Positions 9,165 to 17,197 of a stretch of DNA of 20,991 bases are shown one piece after another. The translations under genes and the position numbers were made by a program. The notes beneath the pieces were generated by a model. The model saw only the letters and a program-made list of their open reading frames with translations, was not told the origin of the DNA and did not search any database. The stretch comes from Chara braunii (Eukaryota > Streptophyta > Charophyceae > Charales > Characeae). The stretch is from NCBI GenBank assembly GCA_003427395.1, contig BFEA01000075.1, positions 3,637,297 through 3,658,287 on the forward strand, in the 5' to 3' direction. Each line of letters begins with the position of its first letter. Within the stretch, counting starts at the first letter, position 1.

Positions 9165-10465
9165 GGATAAAGATTGCGACTAAGGAAGTGCCATGCCAGG
9201 ATGTTTGCGACGGGATTACCCCGGAAGGACACGTGGCAATCCGATAAGAAGATGCTCATATGATGGCCATGGTATTCTCCTGGCGATCGGATCATTCATT
9301 CATCTCGGCGCCTCCACCCGACTTGACAAAACAGGTGAACACGAAACAGATTGACGTTCGAAACTGGGACCAACTTTTCGAACTGCACGTTCCACAGTAC
9401 GTGCCGGATGAAATCCACCAGGTAATTGCGGATATTCTAACGGAATATCAAGGAGCGATTAGTGTGCCAGACACTAACATTGGGTTGTCGTTAGTAATCC
9501 AACATGAAATTCAGACGGGAAATCACTCCCCGATTCATTGCAAGCCTTATCGCTATTCCTTGATTGAACGCAAAAAGGCTCTTGAACGAATTCGGGAGTT
9601 CGAAGCCAGCTGTTGGATTGAACCCGCTACCGGACCTTGGTCCTTTCCCGTAGTATTAGTGCCGAAGAAAAACGGGGCGATTCGCATTTGCATCGATTAT
9701 CGTAAGCTGAATGAAATCACGGTCAAAGATGTGTATCCCCTCCCCCGGATTGATGATCTGTTGGATGCGATTGGATGCGCTTATTATTTTAGCAAGTTTG
9801 ATATTCGACATGGCTTCCATCATATTCTGGCAAAGGAAGAAGATCGACCGAAAACGGCCTTTGTATTGTTTGAAGGCACGTGGCAGTGGGTTCGGTGTCC
9901 GATGGGGATTTGCAATGCGCCTGCCACGTTTCAGCGAGCGATGAACATGACGTTCCAGAATTTCGTCAACAAGACACGGCTGACGCAAGGGATGATCAAC
10001 TTCTGTGTGATCGTGTACATGGATGACATCCTGGTCTATTCGGAGACCTATCACGGGCACGCGCAACACATCGAGTGGACATTGGGCGCACTAAGAGATG
10101 CTGGGTTCAAGATTGCGCTCGAGAAAAGCAAATTTTTCCTCTCGGAAATTTTGTTCTTGGGCTACGTCGTGACACGTGGAGGATTGCGGCCGGACTCGAG
10201 AAAAGTTGCGGCGGTGAAGGAAGCCCCGGTTCCCACGTCACTGACACAGGTTCGAGCCTTCTTGCAGCTGGCGTCGTACTACCGGCGCTTCATCAAGGGC
10301 TTTGCCGCGATTGCACGACCGCTAACGAATCTGTTACGGAAGGACAAGCCTCTCAATTGGGACGCGGAGTGCGAGCAGGCCTTTGCAACCCTCAAAGACG
10401 CCCTGGCAACGGCCCCTATTTTGATTCGGTCGGACCCCTCGAAGTTCATTCTCATCACGGACTGA
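9165..10465 (+). pseudogene. pol: pol: reverse transcriptase domain
   Basis: RNA-dependent DNA polymerase of Ty3/gypsy type. Successive RT blocks are visible: CKPYRYSLIERKKALERI, then VPKKNGAIRICIDYRKLNEIT, YPLPRIDDLLDAIGCAYYFS, FDIRHGFHHILAKEEDRPKT, PMGICNAPATFQRAMN, and the catalytic VYMDDILVYS with YMDD at 10016-10027. The thumb/connection region has FLGYVVTRGGLRPD and LASYYRRFIKGFA, typical of gypsy RT. The longest open stretch is 9260-10465 (401 codons from ATG). The same frame extends upstream across one TAA (9245-9247) to the frameshift near 9130. It ends at TGA 10463-10465 at the first RNase H motif. The RT catalytic residues themselves look intact. Confidence 0.95.
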
Positions 10466-10907
10466 CAACCGGAAGCTATTTCCACTATTCTAGCACAGAA
10501 GGGGAACGATGGTCGCGAACACGTCATCGAGTACGCGTCTCAAACCGTACCGGACGAACGAAGAAACGACTCCGCACCTCAAGGCGAGTGCTATGCGGTA
10601 GTTTGGGGAATCCAACACTTCCATCCGTATCTCTACAGATAAAAGTTTCGCCTCGTAACGGATCACGAGCCTCTGCTAGCGCTGAAGAAACTCACCAACT
10701 ACACGGGTATGATTGGCCGTTGGGCGGTGCGACTACAAGAATACGACTTCGATATCGTCCATTGAAAGACGGAGCGGCACGGCAACGCGGACGGGCTGAC
10801 ACGTCTGCACCGACCTGTCAAAGTACCAAAGGGCGAGGAAATTACACCGTGGAAAGAGCCGGACTTGACCAAAGAGCCGAAATACGGACAAGTGGCAATT
10901 CTCCCAC
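10466..10907 (+). pseudogene. pol: pol: RNase H domain, with stops
   Basis: RNase H degrades the RNA strand of the RNA-DNA hybrid. The frame continues from RT through TGA 10463. The RT frame ends ILITD, whose Asp is the expected first catalytic residue. Then come HVIEYASQTV, GECYAVVWGIQHFHPYLY (containing the catalytic Glu), RLVTDHEPLLALKK (Asp) and HGNADGLTRL (His and Asp), in the canonical order. Stops lie at TAA 10640-10642 and TGA 10763-10765. The TAA falls where related elements commonly read Y-G-Q-K-F, so it is best explained as CAA mutated to TAA with the neighbouring GGA changed to AGA. A long frame in another register (10075-11088) is a shadow of this region. Confidence 0.85.
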
Positions 10908-11369
10908 GTGGCAAGAAGCAAAATGGTGGCGATGGGTGATGGAGGTAACCCCACTACCCCTCTTTCTCCCCTTTCCTCCTCGTCATTCCTCTCCCTGCCT
11001 GACAAATTTTGTTATTTTTGCGAAGCTATCTCCCACGTCTATTCGGTCTCCATGCGTCCTAACGGGGAGGCATATTCGGATTGGATAGATTGCCGACAAT
11101 GTGTCGCACGAGCCCATGGGTCGTGCATCCAATACAGAAACGATAGTAAACTGTGGTTGTGCCCCTTGTGCCGGGCCGACAAGATCCCGACCGAGGCTCG
11201 CTTTTTGGATGCCACGTCAGAAGGATTGGAAAAAACCCGGAAGTTTAGAAGGGCCGAAGTATGGACGGGTATTGCCTTAATTGCCACCCTAGTAGGTAAC
11301 CCCCTCCAGCTTTCACCAAGGAAGATCGGAGGAGGGCCAACGAAAGGGCTCGGGATTATCGATGGATAG
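10908..11369 (+). pseudogene. pol: pol: PHD finger between RNase H and integrase
   Basis: A third register opens here after a frameshift near 10910-10940. It contains a Cys4-His-Cys3 zinc finger at 11010-11171: CYFC, then DWIDCRQC, ARAHGSC and LWLCPLC, 54 residues from first to last Cys. The Trp before the third Cys (DWIDC) and the Trp before the final CxxC are PHD-finger hallmarks; the first of these forms part of the methyl-lysine cage in histone-H3K4me3-binding PHDs. From the family, the likely role is chromatin binding to bias integration or to work with integrase, comparable to chromodomains in chromoviruses. That role is inference. The N-terminal lead-in is Ser/Pro-rich. A RING finger is less likely because the ligand order is C4HC3. 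The frame ends at TAG 11367-11369, before the integrase zinc domain. Confidence 0.75.
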
Positions 11370-12557
11370 AGGGTAGATTAGAAAAACGGAAAACGGACGG
11401 TAGTGGGATATGGATGGTAGTGCCGCATCCGTTCATGCGATATGACTGGGTTAAACTGCAGCCCATTTTGCCATACGAATCACGGAGTCCGCTATCGACA
11501 AAAATGAGTGGTATTGGTCCCCAACTGTCAAGTCTGCGCCGCTGATAAGGCGCCAATTTAGCCACCAAGATCGATAGTGCCCACGATTGTTGAACGGCCA
11601 TTTCAAAGAGTGAGCATGGACACTACCGACATAGTGGTGCCCCCTGGCCCTAATAGATGCAAATATTCAATCCTATTGGTATTTGTCGACCATTTCTTGA
11701 AATGGATCAAAGCGTATCCTTGTCGCACGCGGCAAGCCACGGAAATCGCGTGATATGTCAACCGTTTCCTCGGGATGCATCAGGATACGGAAGAGATCCT
11801 GATCGGTAACGGAGCGGAATTCAGGGGAGAAGTGTTAAAGAACCTGGTCATACATGGCGTCGCCATACGGAACACCGCACCCCACATGTCACAATCCAAT
11901 GGGCTGGTCGAAAACGCCAACCGGGTGATAAAGACCACATTCCGACGAAATATTGCGGCACGGGATCCGAGGCCCTGGCCCGACATCGTCGATCACATCC
12001 TGGCGGTCCATCGCGGAACGCCTCACGAATCAACGGGGCTAAGCCCCTTCCAATTAAGGACCAATAGCGTCGCTTGCGTTTCAATACCAAGCCCCGACGA
12101 GTCTACATTGAACCGACGGCCCACCAAGGCCAAACGACGCCTAGAGCTAATGGAACGGTCACTGCCCAGGCTAGCCCGAAAACGACAGAAAATGACCAAA
12201 CTAGCCCAAGGCTGACAGGTCCGGAGCTACGAGGCCCGAAATGGGAATGAGGGTCCGCGGCCCCAGTACAAATTGGGGGACGTGGTGCAGGTGAGGAAAT
12301 ATGCTCGCCAGGGTAAGCTAGCGCCACGATTCTTCGGGCGATTTTGCGTGATCGAACTCGGACCAAACGGTGTGAACACCGTGCGACTTGCGCCCGAGGT
12401 CTCCGGCAGCCGATCGGCTCGGCTGATCATCCGCCACGTATCCTACCTCCGTCCCCTTCCTCCTCCATCTTCGCCTCCATCCGATTCCTCCTCTCTCCCT
12501 CCTATCTCTCTGTCTCCCTCCTGTTCTCTCTCTCTTACCCCGACACCATCGCCATGA
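11370..12557 (+). pseudogene. pol: pol: integrase, catalytic Asp lost
   Basis: DDE integrase, in the same frame as the PHD segment but crossed by several stops, including TAG 11559-11561, TGA 11751-11753 and TGA 12213-12215. A degraded HHCC zinc domain ends in NCQVCAADKAP. The core has the first Asp in VSMDTTDIV (11619-11621) and LLVFVDHFLKWIKAYP. At the second Asp position the sequence is ILIGNGAEF, where the family has S/T-D-N-G; GGT at 11805-11807 makes it Gly. The Glu is in NGLVENANRVIK (11910-11912), the expected 35 residues on. The C-terminal module at about 12261-12440 (KLGDVVQVRK, KLAPRFFGRFCV, RHVSYLRP) is the usual gypsy SH3-like domain. A Pro/Ser-rich tail encoded by a pyrimidine tract follows. 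The pol stop TGA (12555-12557) overlaps the next ATG as ATGA. Confidence 0.9.
12440..12545 (+). other. Long pyrimidine-rich tract before extra ORF 1
   Basis: More than 100 nt are overwhelmingly C and T, encoding the Pro/Ser-rich tail of pol, and end just before the ATG at 12554. It could be nothing more than tail coding bias. A polypyrimidine stretch here could also help form a splice acceptor or act in internal translation of the downstream ORF. No convincing acceptor AG was identified. Confidence 0.4.
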
Positions 12558-13033
12558 GCTTTGCGACAGAACAAGTGATCGGCGCGCGACTTCTTACTCC
12601 GCGGGGGCGAATCAGTGTCATACGACAGGTGCAGCGGCCCCATCTCTACTCAGATCTCCTCCGGTTTGCAGCTTTCTTCAGTACGTCGGCGATCTACGCG
12701 GCGGCAGAGTTCCACTTCGCAGAAGAAGCAACTACGCGTGTTCTGGTCGAGATCTCGGCCTTTCGACGGCTATCCCCTCCCGGGACTAGCCATATCGCTG
12801 TCATTGTCATCTTTACGGGGGATATCACAGCGATTCCGTCGGCGAATCACTCCGACATCTATCGAACGTTGCGCACTTGGGCTGGGGAAGTGAGGACGGC
12901 GTGGACGGATCTTCTGGCTCGACGAGGAGATACCATCGTACCGGCGCATGACACGGACCTCCAGCTCCGCTCGTCTCGAAGATCGCCCGCGATCGTGCTT
13001 TCGGAGCTTCATCCCTTCGAGCCGCCCCAATGA
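12554..13033 (+). CDS. Extra ORF 1 of the retrotransposon
   Basis: A 159-codon frame starting MSFATEQVIGARLLTP and ending HPFEPPQ. The ATG at 12554 overlaps the pol stop (ATGA), and its own TGA (13031-13033) overlaps the ATG of the next ORF in the same way. It is one of the few uninterrupted frames in the element. No family is recognised, and there is no obvious signal peptide or hydrophobic segment long enough for a membrane anchor, so it does not look like an envelope protein. Its position between pol and the 3' LTR is where gypsy elements may carry env-like or other additional ORFs. The open frame and the ordered overlaps support it as real, but its role is unknown. Confidence 0.55.
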   Translation: MSFATEQVIGARLLTPRGRISVIRQVQRPHLYSDLLRFAAFFSTSAIYAAAEFHFAEEATTRVLVEISAFRRLSPPGTSHIAVIVIFTGDITAIPSANHSDIYRTLRTWAGEVRTAWTDLLARRGDTIVPAHDTDLQLRSSRRSPAIVLSELHPFEPPQ

Positions 13034-14120
13034 GTCTTCGTCACGTCTCCTATTTCGGCCTCCGCTCCAGCATCCCCACCCTTTGGCAGTCTGCGCGGGC
13101 TCCCACCCTCTCCTACCGTGTTAAGGAGAACAGTGCGCCGCTATTGAGTGAGGAGAAGTGGGACGCGTGGTGGGAGAACTATATCAAGCTCGCTTTCTGC
13201 CTACTGGAGATAGAGTTCCGCTGGTCAGAGGCGGCCCCATTCGGAGAAGGGCGGGAGCACCCAGAAGACAGCGTGGAGTTTCTGATCATCCAAGCCTGGA
13301 GGACAGCGGAGCAGGGCGACCTGCTGGGATTCCTGTTCGGGACGGTGGAGGAGGGCAATCTCACCTTCATCACGGATGAGTTGCTGGTGTTTTTGACTCA
13401 GCTGGCGGACGATCTGCCCCTAGACATCTTGTCGCGCAGTGACAAGCAGCCTGGCACCCACGTGCTGTCTCGAATGCTCGAGCCGCACCTTGTGTGGTCC
13501 ACGTGTACGGTAATCGACGAGAACAATTGCCTCTATCCCTCCCAGGCGCTCTACTTGGAGATCGACGTTACCCATCTCACGTTTTGGGACCCGATTGCGA
13601 GACAAACATCGCGCAGGACGAGGAGATAAGGGGAGGAGACGAAGAAGAGGAAGAAGAAGAGTCATCAAGTGAGGAACAGGACGATCCGGACTACGTACCG
13701 GAAAGAGAGGCAAGGATAGCCGACGAATCAAATTAGCCGCAGGTAAAGGACGAAGGGGTGGAATCAGAAGAAGAAGAAGGAAGCGGGCTATCAGGATCGG
13801 AGTGCGAAGGATTCGAGGCTGAAGTGCGCGACGCGGCGCGAGAACGAGCACGAGAGTGGAGGAAACGGAAGTGCCAGGAGACCACGGAAGGAAAGCGACC
13901 GGCAAGAGACGTATCCTCTATCGATCTGCCGATCGGGGACCCGTGGCGTGATCCAAAGCCGCCACAGGAGGAAGACGATGGAACCACAGCGGAGGGATCA
14001 CGTGGCAGAAGAAGAAGAAGAAGTGAATCGCCAGCTCCTCCGGTTCCCCATCCCGATCCTCCCTTCGTCTACATCAAGATCTCGGCGTTCGGGCTTCGTC
14101 CCCGGACGTTCTCTCGCTGA
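13030..14120 (+). pseudogene. Extra ORF 2: acidic, Glu/Ser-rich protein, broken
   Basis: It begins at ATG 13030 (MSLRHVSYFGLRSS) overlapping the previous stop. The first frame runs to 13629. A frameshift near 13570-13600 is likely, because another frame continues coherently from GPDCETNIAQDEE. That frame has a strongly acidic stretch (EEEEEEESSSEEQDDPDY), a TAG at 13734-13736 (explicable as CAG in a CCG-CAG context), a second acidic block, then a basic helical stretch (RERAREWRKRKC) and an Arg-rich tail, ending at 14120. The first 190 residues are globular-looking with Trp-rich helices (EEKWDAWWENYIKLAF). No known family is recognised. Acidic-then-basic C-termini suggest nucleic-acid or chromatin contacts, which is inference. 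Confidence 0.5.
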
Positions 14121-14453
14121 CCCCGTGACTACCTCATGCTCACCCGCCTTCCCCATAGACCCCCATTCCTCGATGGTTGGTGTCCTTTCCCTCATCACCT
14201 TTTCTACCATCTCTACGCTACCCGCCTTCTAGTCTCCGTCTATCCCCACGTCACTACTCGCTCTGTGGTTGACTCCTTTCTCCTTCATGTGCTCCTGTTT
14301 AGCGCAGACTGGCGGGAATATAACCACGTAGAAATATACTGTATTGTGTCTGGAACTATTCNATATAACCACGTAGAAATATACTGTATTGTGTCTGGAA
14401 CTATTCCCGCCTGCGAAAATTATGAAGATTTTCGCGCCGCCCTGCGACGGACC
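14121..14453. other. Region before the 3' LTR with an assembly gap
   Basis: No gene is recognised. At 14362 there is a single N. The roughly 44 bases on its left, starting ATATAACCACG, are repeated identically on its right, the signature of two contig ends that overlap but were not merged. If the duplicate is collapsed, GGCGGGAATA and TATTCCCGCC form a 10-bp inverted repeat around about 36 nt. A perfect 8-bp hairpin, GCGAAAAT with ATTTTCGC, lies at about 14413-14435. A polypurine tract and the U3 of the 3' LTR would be expected here, but neither is recognisable. Confidence 0.65.
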
Positions 14454-15957
14454 CTCGGGGTTGCGCGATCAGGAAGGGTCGGCACACGAGCGAAGTAAGA
14501 GGTGAGTAGAGTAGGAGTTTGGCGACCCGGCGGGCTGGTGACGAACGCGCGGGATTGACGTGGGCCACGACGGACTGTGGGCACGGGCGAATCCGACGGG
14601 TGCGGGAGGACTAAGCGGGGTGACAACTTCATAGGTTGGTGCGCGACGACAGACTGTCCGCGTCGGAGAGAGAGAGAGAGAAAGGAAGGAGAGTTGAGGT
14701 CGATGGATGCAGATTTGATGTTTCTTTGTCTCTTCCACCTCTCTACCTGCGTACATACATTTTGATTGCGGCTCCGGGCGGTTTACCCGTTCTTATTTTT
14801 TATTCGGCTTTCTGAAATCTGGGTTTGGGTTTTTCTTTGCTCACATTTGTCCTTGCGATGTCCGTCCTGCTTGCATTATGTGTACGATTGCCGAATGTAT
14901 GGATGTTATGATTGATTGTCTATCTTTTTGTTGAGAATCCCTGTCCCTGCGTTATGTCTGTGTCGAATCTTTGCCTGCACTTGATGTCGTTGTAGATGGG
15001 ATAGGAATCTGGCCCCGATAGTGGGTTTGTTCTCGCCTTTGCTTATCCCACGACGGTGGTCGCGATATGATTGTATCTTGCATGATCGACGATCCGAAGT
15101 ATGGTCCCACGAACGTCGCTCGAGAACACGTGTAAACGCGATCCGAGTCGCGCCCTTACACGCATCCCCGTGCGTCGACTCGCTCACCCCAAAAAGGAAT
15201 TGCGGCGGACCCATCATCCCGTACGAGCACGTTGAGGCGCCACTAAGTCTGCCTGCCCTACACGTGCTCGTGCGCGGTGATGGTATCCTGACCCGCGCTA
15301 TCCCACCGACGATGATACCATGACGCGATCTTGGGGCTCAGACTCATCCTATGACCCGGACTATTTCACCCCTATAATAAACGAGCTCATAAGGACACGA
15401 TACCCCTGTCACACGGAGAATCGGCTATGTCTGCGGGAATTCCACTGTGCCACCACTAGTGACCCTCGGTGCTCGGATTTCCCTTCCCCCGACCACACCT
15501 ACTACTTCACCCACCCGGGATTTGTTGTCATCACCAGCAGTTTCCCTCCTTTCCGTCTTCTTCTCCCGTATCATCAACTCAGTGTCGTTCCGTGGCCGGC
15601 CATAGCCCCCTATTGGCCCAGCACGTTTTGTGTGAATTGCCGAAGTAGCGGCGAACAGAGAGCTCCGGAATTCCGAAGGCCAACGTAGGCACGCGGCGAC
15701 CTGCACCACGTGGCGGCCCCCGACGGCCTAACTTTTTGGGACCACCTCCACCACGGAGGGACTTCCCCGTAACCCGTCGCCCACAGTGCCCCGGCCCCAT
15801 CAGACCGTGAGTCCCTTGCGCCCGCACCCCTGACTCGCCTAATTGCATCCATACCCTTAAGACTCCCCCACTTTCCCCAAAAATCCTTGGCACACCCCTT
15901 TTCGCACTTCCCGGCCCACACCCCACTCCGATCAGGAAGTCGCGCTGGGCGTGAGGT
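14454..15957 (+). repeat. 3' LTR, lacking its U3 part
   Basis: It aligns with 5077-6545 of the 5' LTR to its right end, with transition-dominated differences and a 34-nt segment (near 15069-15102) absent from the 5' copy. The U3 region with the TATA box (4809-5076 in the 5' LTR) is missing. Homology begins abruptly at CTCGGGG, about 90 bp after the assembly gap. Loss of U3 could be real or could come from misassembly of the repeat. The octamer GGGCGTCA follows at 15959-15966. Confidence 0.85.
15320..15688 (+). CDS. ORF inside the 3' LTR (122 codons)
   Basis: The counterpart of the 5' LTR frame at 5907. Here the CAG that became TAG in the 5' copy is still a sense codon, so the frame runs ten codons further (ending SGEQRAPEFRRPT) to a TAG near an indel relative to the 5' LTR. 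The ATG again overlaps a preceding TGA (15321-15323). No domain is recognised. Pairing with its sister copy offers a direct test of selection, since synonymous changes should predominate if the protein mattered. Confidence 0.35.
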   Translation: MTRSWGSDSSYDPDYFTPIINELIRTRYPCHTENRLCLREFHCATTSDPRCSDFPSPDHTYYFTHPGFVVITSSFPPFRLLLPYHQLSVVPWPAIAPYWPSTFCVNCRSSGEQRAPEFRRPT

Positions 15958-15958
15958 T

Positions 15959-16215
15959 GGGCGTCACAACGCCCTTATTGATTGATTCATTGATTCATTG
16001 ATTCATTGATTCGTTGGGAAACTACACGGGAGTCACAAAAATGAGTTATAATTGCAGTATGGGCCAAGATACAGTTTCAATTGCAGTTCGGGCAATGTAT
16101 ATAACCCAGCTTTCTGGCCAGGTAGGGTGCCTGAAGTGCAATTGCAAACTGTATCTTGCCCCATAGTGCAGTTATAACAGTTACTGCTTTTTTTGATTGA
16201 TTGATTGATTGATTT
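15959..16215. mobile_element. Fold-back element between TGAT repeats
   Basis: Inverted arms of about 45 nt lie at 16045-16089 and 16133-16178. They share, with few mismatches, the blocks GTTATAA, AAGATACAGTTT and CAATTGCA, and are separated by a 43-nt loop. The unit is flanked on the left by TTGATTGATTCATTGATTC-type repeats (15977-16014) and on the right by TTGATTGATT repeats (16192-16213) in the same orientation. It has no coding capacity. It is probably a short fold-back or MITE inserted in, or carrying, tetranucleotide repeats. The leftmost bases, GGGCGT-CACA-ACGCCC (15959-15974), form a separate 6-bp hairpin at the LTR junction. Confidence 0.65.
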
Positions 16216-16234
16216 CATTTTTTTTTAAAAGGCA

Positions 16235-16279
16235 TGTAAGTGTGGGTGTGCAGGTGTGTGGGTGTGTGCGAGCTCACAG

Positions 16280-16318
<39 letters not shown>
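16235..16318. repeat. (GT)n facing (CA)n microsatellite
   Basis: An interrupted GT-rich stretch (about 16238-16269) meets a pure CA tract (about 16281-16318) across GAGCTC, so the two halves are complementary and could extrude as a cruciform. Repeat copy B starts shortly after it. Copy C also starts shortly after a CA tract. Confidence 0.9.
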
Positions 16319-16321
<3 letters not shown>

Positions 16322-16512
16322 CTACGTATGTTTTTCTTTCCTCTGATTTCTTCCGAGTACTTCTCGTGTGCCCAACTGAGCACCCTTAAGTAGTGCCAAA
16401 ATGGTCGGTCAATCCTTGTCTGGAGTGCCTACGGCAATCTTAGGGGGGCTGCTTGGTTCAGGGTGTCTATGTTGCCTGTGGGTGATGATGGATGCTCGTT
16501 GTAGTGACTCGC

Positions 16513-16558
16513 TAGCTCAGTGGGTGGTGGGAACCAACAGTCTGCGGGGTTCGCCAGT
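16513..16558 (+). promoter_or_regulatory. tRNA-like Pol III A box and weak B box
   Basis: TAGCTCAGTGG (16513-16523) fits the A-box consensus TRGYNNARNNG at every position and reads like a tRNA D-arm. GGTTCGCCAGT (16548-16558) matches GGTTCG of the B box but departs from the consensus afterwards. The starts are 35 nt apart, within normal tRNA-gene spacing. Copy C has TGGCTCATTGG and copy A TGACTCAGCGG at the same place (one mismatch each). B-box conservation is poor in A and C, so the promoter claim is moderate. Confidence 0.5.
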
Positions 16559-17140
16559 GATGTGAGTAGGTGATGTGCCGCTTTGCTCCATGTTGGATGT
16601 GTGGACTGCCAAGTCTGCGCTCCGCGGCTGCCTTGCTGCCCGTTCCGCTTGCTTCGCATGCTGTTCTTGGCAAGCTTCTGTCTTTGCTGTGTGGTATGGC
16701 CGTGTTGTCGGTGTTGCCTAGCGCTTCGCTTCTCCGCTGCCTTGCTGCCCTTCCGCTGGCGGTGCCTTCCGTGTCCTTTGCTTGTTCACTTTGTAGTTTG
16801 GTTGCCTTGTCGGTGTTGCCTTGTGCTTCACCACATGGTTGCTTTGCTGCGCATCTGCTTGCCCTGGCGTCCCTTGCAATGTGGTTGCGTTGGTGATGTT
16901 GCCTTGTGCTTCACTGCGTGGTTGCCGTCCTGTGTGTCCTGTGTCCTGTGTGCTGTGTCATTCTTTGCAGTCGTTTTTTGGCGTTGTGCAGCCGTGTTGT
17001 CTCTACTGCATTGTGCTCCGCAGGTTGCTGCCCACTGCTATGTTCCGCTTGGGGACAGTCTGCCTTCAACATGGGTCAAAGGGTTCATGACCCATAAAGT
17101 CTCCCTATCTTCACTCACCTTTAAATATGGAGATTCCACA

Positions 17141-17197
17141 GATTGTTGAGGGTTCAGCCTCCTGATGAGCCAGCGCAGCTCCGACCAAAAAAACTAT
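17141..17197 (+). ncRNA. Hammerhead ribozyme, degenerate copy B
   Basis: Stem I is perfect (GAGG 17148-17151 with CCTC 17158-17161, loop GTTCAG), and the 5' core box CTGATGA (17162-17168) is intact. The cleavage triplet is GTT (17145-17147), where the intact copy has GTC. Stem II (GCCAG with CCGAC) has two mismatches. The 3' box reads CAAA (17186-17189) where GAAA is needed, which removes catalytic G12. Stem III pairing is eroded by an A-run. It should be inactive. Confidence 0.7.

Larger units (their letters stand above)
4809..15957 (+). mobile_element. Ty3/gypsy-type LTR retrotransposon, decayed
   Basis: The order 5' LTR, tRNA primer site, gag, protease, reverse transcriptase, RNase H, integrase, 3' LTR is diagnostic of Ty3/gypsy; in Ty1/copia, integrase precedes RT. 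The two R-U5 segments (5077-6545 and 14454-15957) align end to end, with several percent divergence dominated by transitions, so the insertion is not recent. The element carries about ten in-frame stops and several frameshifts and cannot encode its own mobilisation. Unusual additions are a PHD finger before integrase and two extra ORFs after pol. The left edge rests on the GGGCGTCA direct repeat and is the least certain boundary. Confidence 0.9.

Noticed and set aside
10075-11088. 337-codon plus-strand frame
   Set aside because: It runs in another register over the RT end, RNase H and PHD regions. Its translation shows no domain, whereas the overlapping frames carry the expected motifs.
13640-13665. 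Polypurine tract for plus-strand priming
   Set aside because: It lies inside the acidic Glu-coding stretch of extra ORF 2 and is 800 bp from the 3' LTR.
16583-17149. 188-codon Cys/Leu-rich frame in repeat copy B
   Set aside because: The G/T/C-rich repeat lacks stops in several frames, and copies A and C do not preserve the same frame.
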